The position numbers and the translations under genes were made by a program. A stretch of 10,686 bases of DNA from Oligosphaeraceae bacterium (GTDB lineage: Bacteria; Verrucomicrobiota; Lentisphaeria; Oligosphaerales; Oligosphaeraceae). A model generated the notes under the pieces. The model searched no databases and was not told where the DNA came from. It worked only from the letters and a program-made list of their open reading frames with translations. The DNA lies in NCBI GenBank assembly GCA_012515455.1, contig JAAYYJ010000006.1, positions 1-10,686 on the forward strand. Direction: 5' to 3'. Of the stretch, positions 5,523-10,686 are shown one piece after another. Position 1 is the first letter of the stretch, and every line of letters starts with the position of its first letter.

Positions 5523-7805
5523 ATGAATTTCAGAATCCGGAGTGGAAAAAGAGCACAAAGACGATTAGAGTATTCCCGAACCATATGGCTGGGCAAAACC
5601 TTCGGGAAAATACGGATGCCTGGGATTAATCTAAACCCACTGAACCCACAGGCCATGCACCGCCTGAGTACAGAAACCCGCGATCTGGCGCAACGCTATC
5701 TGGCCGGTGAATTTCGCTTCCGGCTGCAACCCTGCGGATTTTCGCTGAGCGATCTTCAGCTGCCGGAGGATACCGCGCCAGAAATCCGGCATGGCAAAAA
5801 TGCCGTCTTGACAGCGCAAAAGAGCCGGATTTATCTCCTGCCTGAAGAACTCCTGGCCGGCAATGCCTCGAATATCGAAGCATTTAATCACCTGTGCCCG
5901 GGTTTCACGGTGTCCGGCCAAAACGCACGCTCAATCAGCCATACGACGGTTGATTTCGGCAATGCCCTGCGTTTGGGCCTGGCCGGGCTGGAGCAGGAAA
6001 TCCTGACTCTGAAAACCGCTGCGGCTGATTGTAAGCAGCCGTTTTACGAAGGTCTGCTGGAGGTCATCAGGGCGATGCGGCTCTGGACCGGTAGATATGT
6101 CGATGCCTGCCGGACTCTGCTGCAGACACCGGCTGGAAAAGCACACCGGAATAATCTCTTGCAGGTTATTTCCAGGCTGGAAAATGTTCCGGAAAACCCT
6201 CCTCGGTCATTCCCGGAAGCCGTACAGTCGTTATGGATTTTTTTTGCCTTCCAGCGCATTTGCGGCAACTGGTCCGGGCTTGGTCGCATTGATGAATACC
6301 TGTTTCCTTATTTGCAAGCAGACCTGGAAAACAGCCGGATCACGCTTGACGATGCCCGCGAATACCTGGCGCATTTCTGGATCAAAGGCACAGAATGGTG
6401 TTTCGGACTGCTGACCAATAATCAAACCCAGAAGCCCGGTTCCGGTGACGCGCAAAATTATCAAAACATTATCCTCAGCGGAATCAATGCCGACGGAGAA
6501 CAGATCGAGAACGAGGTGACATTCCTCGTTCTCGATATCATCGAAGAATTGCATATCAGCGATTATCCAGTCACGGTGCGTCTGAACAAACATACCTCAG
6601 AGCGTCTGTTCCGCCGGATTGCAGAGATACAATTGCTCGGTGGCGGAATCGTTTCCGTATATAACGAAGCGGTGGTCTTAAAAGCCCTGGCAACGATCGG
6701 GATTACCGGTCGCGATGCAGGCAATTTCAGCAACGACGGCTGCTGGGAGATTATTATTCCCGGGCAGACCCGTTTTTCCTACCAGCCCATCGATGTGCTG
6801 ATGCCCTTTCAGGAAGCGCTCTTTGCTGACCAGATACCCGCAGACTGCAACCAACTTTACAATCTCTTCCTGCAGGGTTTGCGCAGGCAAGCGGAAAAAG
6901 TGCGAAAATCTGTGCTGGACAACCGGGCAATCGCCGGAAAAAACATTGCGGACCCGGGCAGTTATCCCAGCATTAAATACGATCATGCCGATGTGGTACT
7001 CTCTCTCCTCATGCCGTCCTGCCGGGCGTACGGTTGCTCCTATTCGTTGAACGGGGCCAAATATATCTTGCAGGGACTGCACATGGCCGGATTGCCCGAT
7101 GTGGCTAACAGTCTTTTCGCTATTCAGAAATTAGTGTTTGAGAAAAAAAGAATCACCCTGCCGGAGCTGGTTCAAATTCTGAAAAATGACTGGCAGGACA
7201 ACGAAGCTCTGCGCCTGGAATTTGCCCATTCGCTTTCCTATTACGGGAACGATAATCCCGAGGCCGATGCAGTGCTGCAAAAAGTATTCCACGACTGCTG
7301 CAAAATTCTCAGCCGGGTGGGGCAGGTCAATGAAGTCAAAACCGTGGTCGGAGTCAGCACGTTCGGACGGGAAATCGCCTTTGCCCCGCAGCGGCTGGCC
7401 ACTGCCTTCGGCAAACATGCCCATGAATATCTCGCCCCGAATCTCAGCCCCACGCCAGGAACCGATAAGTCGCCCCTGACCGCAGTCTTGAATTCGTACT
7501 GCCGGATGGATTTTACGCAAACTCCAAACGGCTGCCCGCTTGATCTGCGCCTGGCTGCCGGAATCCGCAAACTCCCCGGAGGAGCCGATTTGCTGGCTCA
7601 GGTGCTCCACGTCTTCCTGGACAAAGGCGGTTTTTATCTTCAAATTGACACGGTAAATCCCGATATTCTGCGAGCCGCACAAAAGGCCCCAGACCGTTTC
7701 CCGAATTTGGTGGTGCGTATTTCCGGCTGGTCAGCCCGATTTGCTTCCCTCTCGACCGAATGGCAGAATATGCTCATCAATCGCACGGCTTTGGAATGGC
7801 AATAG
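5523..7805 (+). CDS. Glycyl radical enzyme of the pyruvate formate-lyase / diol dehydratase superfamily, substrate unknown
   Basis: The protein has 760 residues, normal for the family (about 750-850). The thiyl-radical cysteine motif is NDGCWEI with Cys407 and Glu409. The C-terminal glycyl radical loop is VVRISGWSARF with Gly735. Other family blocks are QNIILSGINADGEQIENEVTFLVLDII (about 314-340), GGGIVSVYNEAVV (373-385), and NLSPTPGTDKSPLTAVLNS (640-658), followed by FYLQIDTVNPDILRAAQKAP. These fit the eliminase/decarboxylase branch (glycerol dehydratase, CutC, HypD) better than true PFL, which has two adjacent cysteines. GCWEI departs from the GCVEP of characterised members, so a known substrate cannot be assigned. 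Such enzymes are strictly anaerobic and need a radical-SAM activase, which is not encoded here. The gene is divergent from a GntR gene whose operator-like palindrome lies between them. The 39-residue upstream extension is rejected because of the ribosome binding site. Confidence 0.9.
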   Translation: MNFRIRSGKRAQRRLEYSRTIWLGKTFGKIRMPGINLNPLNPQAMHRLSTETRDLAQRYLAGEFRFRLQPCGFSLSDLQLPEDTAPEIRHGKNAVLTAQKSRIYLLPEELLAGNASNIEAFNHLCPGFTVSGQNARSISHTTVDFGNALRLGLAGLEQEILTLKTAAADCKQPFYEGLLEVIRAMRLWTGRYVDACRTLLQTPAGKAHRNNLLQVISRLENVPENPPRSFPEAVQSLWIFFAFQRICGNWSGLGRIDEYLFPYLQADLENSRITLDDAREYLAHFWIKGTEWCFGLLTNNQTQKPGSGDAQNYQNIILSGINADGEQIENEVTFLVLDIIEELHISDYPVTVRLNKHTSERLFRRIAEIQLLGGGIVSVYNEAVVLKALATIGITGRDAGNFSNDGCWEIIIPGQTRFSYQPIDVLMPFQEALFADQIPADCNQLYNLFLQGLRRQAEKVRKSVLDNRAIAGKNIADPGSYPSIKYDHADVVLSLLMPSCRAYGCSYSLNGAKYILQGLHMAGLPDVANSLFAIQKLVFEKKRITLPELVQILKNDWQDNEALRLEFAHSLSYYGNDNPEADAVLQKVFHDCCKILSRVGQVNEVKTVVGVSTFGREIAFAPQRLATAFGKHAHEYLAPNLSPTPGTDKSPLTAVLNSYCRMDFTQTPNGCPLDLRLAAGIRKLPGGADLLAQVLHVFLDKGGFYLQIDTVNPDILRAAQKAPDRFPNLVVRISGWSARFASLSTEWQNMLINRTALEWQ

Positions 7806-8003
7806 AACCCTGGCCGGGCGCCGCAGCGGCACTTCGCCCTTTGCTCTGCGCCAAAAAAGATTGCGCGAGCAGCAACGCAAAAACCAGGAGAAGAGCAAGC
7901 TCTTGCCCCAGGTCCCCAACTGCAGGCCGCGACCAAATTATGCTCTGTGCCCTGGCGGTGGTTCGCTGCCGCTGCCCGTTGCGGTGGTTCGTTTCCCGCT
8001 CTG
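7806..8003. other. Gene-free intergenic stretch, GC-rich, possible dispersed element
   Basis: No gene with recognisable homology is visible. All three minus-strand frames are open over much of the stretch, which is typical of GC-rich spacer. One of them contains a leucine/alanine-rich hydrophobic run (ELALLLVFALLLAQSFLA), but it has no convincing start. A small inverted repeat (GCCGC-A-GCGGC, 7820-7830, flanked by GGGCG/CGCCC) follows the glycyl radical enzyme stop and could end its transcript weakly. An 11-base direct repeat GCGGTGGTTCG occurs at 7955-7965 and 7981-7991. The stretch has the look of a repeated intergenic element, which only a genome-wide comparison would show. Confidence 0.4.
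7853..7904 (-). terminator. Tandem hairpins, likely minus-strand intrinsic terminators
   Basis: On the minus strand the first hairpin is AAGAG-CTTG-CTCTT (7904-7891), followed after several bases by TTTTT. The second is TTGCG/CGCAA (7880-7861) with a ten-base loop, directly followed by TCTTTTTT (7860-7853). The pair would stop transcription coming from the DUF1835 gene and the glycosidase remnant and insulate the convergent glycyl radical enzyme gene. The stems are short, so strength is uncertain. Confidence 0.5.
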
Positions 8004-8204
8004 TTATTGCGGCGTTCGCGGTTGGAACTGGAACGAAAACACATCGGCGTCACGCAGCACGATTTCCAGGCGGACTATTTTGCCGGCCAATTCTGCGACG
8101 GCGCCGTTTTCGAAGTCGATGATACGGTCGATGCTGTCTCCGAACACCTCGCCGCTGTGCAGGGCCTGGCCGTGGTGGCTGTCATGCAATTGAATATAGC
8201 ACCG
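8004..8204 (-). pseudogene. C-terminal remnant of a glycosidase-type protein (GH32/GH43-like C-terminal beta domain)
   Basis: About 66 codons remain, ending at a TAA at 8004-8006. The string HGQALHSGEVFGDSIDRII, followed by VAELAGKIVRLEIVLRDADVFSFQFQ, matches the usual C-terminal end of many PVC-group sugar hydrolase-like proteins. In these the last strands read roughly 'sG-d-i-r-W...dlsaLaGkpVRLrFvLrDADLYSfqF'. The frame meets a stop at 8247-8249, and no start codon or ribosome binding site fits; TTG at 8189 falls inside the conserved part. No continuation was found in the other two frames between 8205 and 8306. It is therefore a 5'-truncated relic, probably left by a deletion between this spot and the DUF1835 gene. 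It suggests the locus once held another polysaccharide-degrading enzyme. Confidence 0.6.
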
Positions 8205-8306
8205 CGTTGGGCTTTGTCTGCAGCAGGTAACATGAGACCAGCAATTTTACAACGCCTTGAAATATATTCCGCCAGTGATTGTTTGAAGAGACCGCAATTT
8301 GGCTGC

Positions 8307-9179
8307 TTATGGTACAGCTGCGACAAAAAATCGCGTCAGATCGTAAGAGCTCTCCCATTGGGGCAGACGCGCCGCCGGGCCACTGATGCGCAACAACGCC
8401 GGTCGACGTTCAGCCAAGCCGTTAAGAACTGCCCACAACGTAGTGTCGCCCCAATACTGTGGTGCCGTATCAGCAGCACTCACCGCCTGAAAAATCTGAA
8501 GCGGGTCATGGCAGCCGGCGCGGACTGCGGCCAAGGCCAGGCTTTCGAGGCGTCCCAAGCCGGTCTGAGCATCCGGTTCTTCCAGTAGTCTCCGCGCCAT
8601 CGCTGGCGGTACATGGGGCAGAGTGGCCGAAGGCATAGCCGCAATCTCACGCCAGGCGGCCAGGTCGTGTTCCGCAAAAGCCCGGTCGACCCGCGAGGCA
8701 AAGTCAAGTTGCGCCGGGGAAACTGGCCGCCGGTGCTCATAGCAGGAGGCCAGTTGCTCCGGACTGAGCTGGCCCAGCCCATGAAATGGCGCAATCCCCG
8801 GGAAGGACGCCACCTCGATCAGTTCCAGGTTATGGATACCCTTCTGGCTAAGACAGGTCAGCAGATGCACCAGCATCGACTGGTCAAAAAGGCAGGCATC
8901 AAACCACAGTACAAGGTGATCATACTCACCAGCACCGGCCAAGCGCTGATACTGCCCCCGAACCGCCGCCAGCAGACGCTCGCGGCTGAGCCCCCCGCCC
9001 GTCACCCGAAGCAAAAACTCGGTCCTGGCGGTGATAGTTTCCTCATCCGGCCAGCCGGCACAACGGCTGCCATCATACAGCACATCGTGCCAGACCAAGA
9101 TTTCCTTGCCCAGGCCAGCCCGGGCAAGATTCGCACCCACCATGTCGCCGCTGGTTATATGTAATGTTTTCTCGGTCAT
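8307..9179 (-). CDS. DUF1835 domain-containing protein
   Basis: The protein has 290 residues. The N-terminus LHITSGDMVGANLARAGLGKEILVWHDVLYDG (residues 6-37) is the hallmark of DUF1835: 'H-i-x-x-G-D' followed by 'W-x-D-x-L-x-x-G'. A second conserved block, HLVLWFDACLFDQSMLVHLL, lies at 88-107. The C-terminal half (about 170-280) is helical, with LPPxx-like PPAMARRLLEE, TGLGRLESLALAAVRAG, YWGDTTLWAVLNGLA and a final PALLRISGPAARLPQWE. These are also typical of full-length relatives. The biochemical function is not established. No signal peptide or membrane segment is seen, so it is probably cytoplasmic. The ATG at 9179 has an AAGGAG site seven bases upstream. It follows the Ntn-hydrolase gene on the same strand after a 241-base gap, so co-transcription is uncertain. 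Downstream lies the gene remnant and then the tandem hairpins. Confidence 0.85.
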   Translation of the reverse strand: MTEKTLHITSGDMVGANLARAGLGKEILVWHDVLYDGSRCAGWPDEETITARTEFLLRVTGGGLSRERLLAAVRGQYQRLAGAGEYDHLVLWFDACLFDQSMLVHLLTCLSQKGIHNLELIEVASFPGIAPFHGLGQLSPEQLASCYEHRRPVSPAQLDFASRVDRAFAEHDLAAWREIAAMPSATLPHVPPAMARRLLEEPDAQTGLGRLESLALAAVRAGCHDPLQIFQAVSAADTAPQYWGDTTLWAVLNGLAERRPALLRISGPAARLPQWESSYDLTRFFVAAVP

Positions 9180-9186
9180 GGCTATG

Positions 9187-9192
9187 CTCCTT
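9187..9192 (-). promoter_or_regulatory. Strong ribosome binding site of the DUF1835 gene
   Basis: The minus strand reads AAGGAG, seven bases before the ATG at 9177-9179, confirming that start. A possible -10 box (TAATAT, 9212-9207) lies just upstream, but no good -35 was found at proper spacing. Confidence 0.75.
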
Positions 9193-9424
9193 AAACCATC
9201 GCAGTGATATTATGCCCACTTTTTCCTGCGCAATTTGGGTCAAGAGGTGCCGCACAATTGCCAAAATTAAGTGCGCTTTTCTGATACAACTCAGCCAGCA
9301 ATGGCACCACCTGCACCCTTAAAACACAATGGCAGGCAACCCACCAAACCCCCTTGTTCTCAATTTTAAGCGTGTCCGGGGCCCATCCCGCGCTATTAGC
9401 GGTGTCTTGGCAAGGCGCGGTCAT
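9191..9424 (-). other. 77-codon open frame filling the gap between the two right-hand genes, doubtful
   Basis: An ATG overlaps the stop of the Ntn-hydrolase gene as ATGA (9424-9421). The frame runs to a TAA at 9193-9191 inside the ribosome binding site of the DUF1835 gene. The gap is therefore exactly filled, as in a translationally coupled gene. Against this, the product is cysteine-rich and irregular (GVWWVACHCVLRVQVVPLL, then FGNCAAPLDPNCAG), resembles no family I know, and shows no separate ribosome binding site. It may equally be spacer DNA or a dispersed intergenic element. The only inverted repeat noted here is CGCTA-T-TAGCG, without a T tract. Confidence 0.2.
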
Positions 9425-10521
9425 TTGCCTGATTGTTCCAGAATATCCTGCATGAGGCCATACGCTTCGGTGACCTGCTCATCGGTCAATTTCTGCAGCA
9501 AATCCAACGCCTCTTCCCGCTTATTTTCCTGTAGCAGTTTCCTGGCCGTGTCCAATGTCACCTCGTATTCCTGGCGGAACTTCTCTTCCAGGGGCAGGAA
9601 CTTTTCCTGCACTGACATTTCCTCTATTTTACTCCGCTTGAGTTTATAGGCAAGTTTGCCAAAATCACCATTTTCCAATACTGCCGGTATTGTTTTGATA
9701 CCTATTGGAATGGGGATGGCTACAGCATAGCAAGGTGGACCAGGAATAATATTCACAGTGCCCAGCACATCGGGGTACTCGGCGTCAGGGATATAGTCCG
9801 ATGCACATACAGTGCTGTTTCTAAATGGGCACATATTTGGGTATTTTTCATCATGAAAACGGGCGACAGCAACTGAATCTGCGATGCTGATTTTGTCGTG
9901 TTCGTTCATTTTGCCGGTTAATTGTCCGGTGGTCACATAAAGCCGCGTGGCAGACTTAATGGCGCCTTCTACGGTGCCTTTGGAAAGATAAGCCATTTCC
10001 GGGAAAATGAAATGGTTGGTGTGTACAGCAACGCCCCTTCTTATGATCTGGGATGCAATATGTTTGGGAGATATCTCCACGATGATTGCTTCCTTGGTGT
10101 CGCAGAGTATGTAAGTATCTGTCTTCGGGTTGCTGCCGTCCTGGGTCATGGACGTCAACTTTTCCAATGCCTCCTGCACAGTCGCACAGAAAAAACTGAC
10201 TTTCTGCATGGTAGTGCCGATGTTTTGCACTGTATTTTCATCCTGTGGATAATCCTTAGTCTTGGGCAAGGCTAAGTCAATCATTCCCAAACCTTTTTCG
10301 TTGAAGAGCATATAGGGGCTGAATGCCAGTACCCGATATTTCCCGCCAGGTGTTGTTGTATACTGCAAGGTGACAGGAATTTCTTTCCCCGCTCCCCAAT
10401 CCCGGGTCTTATGAATGAATAATTTTCCGCCGGCACTCACGTCAGGCGCCGTCACCCACGCCGTACAGGCCATAAGTTCCATAGAGACTGCAACCACAAT
10501 TTCGGCTATTATTTTTTTCAT
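9421..10521 (-). CDS. Ntn-hydrolase superfamily protein, C45/C69-type (acyl-CoA:6-APA acyltransferase / linear amide hydrolase-like)
   Basis: The protein has 366 residues from the ATG at 10521; a GTG nine codons earlier is less likely. Residues 1-18 (MKKIIAEIVVAVSMELMA) precede Cys19 in ACTAWV, the expected N-terminal nucleophile once the leader is removed. Then come KLFIHKTRDW (33-42) with the Arg-Asp pair typical of this fold, YILCDTKEAIIVEISP (137-152), VAVHTNHF (164-171) with the Asn expected near the oxyanion site, and a central part ending TVNIIPGPPCYAVAIP. Residues 300-366 form charged helices that look like a helical or TPR-like cap. It would cleave or transfer an amide or acyl group; the substrate is unknown. 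The leader carries two Glu residues in its hydrophobic stretch, so it may be a propeptide cut autocatalytically or a poor signal peptide. LMAC also fits a loose lipobox. Confidence 0.75.
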   Translation of the reverse strand: MKKIIAEIVVAVSMELMACTAWVTAPDVSAGGKLFIHKTRDWGAGKEIPVTLQYTTTPGGKYRVLAFSPYMLFNEKGLGMIDLALPKTKDYPQDENTVQNIGTTMQKVSFFCATVQEALEKLTSMTQDGSNPKTDTYILCDTKEAIIVEISPKHIASQIIRRGVAVHTNHFIFPEMAYLSKGTVEGAIKSATRLYVTTGQLTGKMNEHDKISIADSVAVARFHDEKYPNMCPFRNSTVCASDYIPDAEYPDVLGTVNIIPGPPCYAVAIPIPIGIKTIPAVLENGDFGKLAYKLKRSKIEEMSVQEKFLPLEEKFRQEYEVTLDTARKLLQENKREEALDLLQKLTDEQVTEAYGLMQDILEQSGK

Positions 10522-10686
10522 TGGTGGAAAAACACCCTTCCTGTGCACCTGCTAGGCGATAAAAATTGGTCGTGTCACAGGCCCCGGTTATTCGAGAATC
10601 AAAAAATAGCTGCGGTGATTGCTGACTGGTCTGGACAACATGTCCGTTTTAGGCCGCGACTATTCCGGGGCAGATTGCACTCCCGC
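10522..10686. other. Upstream region of the Ntn-hydrolase gene, no gene seen
   Basis: No supported coding region was found. An inverted repeat GGACA-ACA-TGTCC at 10633-10645 could be an operator or chance. An AGGAAGGG lies about 13 bases before the ATG at 10521 and is the best ribosome binding site candidate. No convincing -35/-10 pair was seen. Confidence 0.4.

Noticed and set aside
5286..5558. 90-codon minus-strand frame across the divergent region
   Set aside because: It runs over the hairpin cluster and the radical enzyme start, with no recognisable domain or start signal; it is treated as part of the structured element.
7131..7682. 183-codon minus-strand frame
   Set aside because: It is a shadow of the C-terminal third of the glycyl radical enzyme, whose conserved motifs are on the plus strand.
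7955..7991. Short direct repeats as a possible CRISPR or tandem array
   Set aside because: Only two 11-base copies are present, with no regular spacers and no cas genes.
7640..8053. 137-codon minus-strand frame overlapping the end of the radical enzyme
   Set aside because: It overlaps the essential glycyl radical loop coding region on the other strand and has an irregular Arg/Cys-rich product.

Overview
The window looks like part of a Lentisphaerota-type (PVC group, Victivallis-like) chromosome. The main clue is a short pilin-like protein with an FTLIELLVVIAIIAVLASML N-terminus and an H-X9-D tail motif, encoded next to a GntR/FadR regulator and a very large secreted carbohydrate-active protein. 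This arrangement is common in that phylum. The assignment is inferred from gene style; no marker gene is present.

Layout. (1) 1-5229, minus strand, read right to left: a GntR/FadR-type regulator, a prepilin-like protein, an 1100-residue secreted enzyme resembling the PcRGLX/YetA (exo-rhamnogalacturonan lyase-like) families, and the first 107 residues of a protein resembling a class I glutamine-amidotransferase fold that runs off the left edge. The gaps are 105, 17 and 64 bases, so the last three genes are probably co-transcribed. (2) 5230-5522: a divergent intergenic region. It has a promoter with a perfect TATAAT, a 15-base palindrome that is a likely GntR operator, and then a stretch rich in hairpins. 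(3) 5523-7805, plus strand: a glycyl radical enzyme with both catalytic motifs intact (GCWE thiyl site, RISGW radical glycine). The active-site motif differs from the usual GCVEP and the substrate is unknown. (4) 7806-8306: no intact gene. It holds two tandem hairpins that look like minus-strand terminators, and a 5'-truncated C-terminal remnant of a glycosidase-type protein. (5) 8307-10521, minus strand: a DUF1835-type protein and, upstream of it, an Ntn-hydrolase of the C45/C69 (acyltransferase/linear amide hydrolase) type.

Working together (inference): the left half reads as a regulated polysaccharide-use locus. The GntR protein would control itself and possibly both divergent arms: secreted enzyme plus pilin-like protein on one side, and an anaerobic radical enzyme acting on a small product on the other. 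No transporter, sugar kinase or radical-SAM activase lies in the window, so the substrate chain cannot be closed here. The right half (DUF1835 and Ntn-hydrolase) shows no evident link to it.

The best leads for new biology are the variant glycyl radical enzyme with its divergent GntR control, and the structured, possibly dispersed element in front of it. No CRISPR array, tRNA, rRNA, insertion sequence or phage gene was seen.
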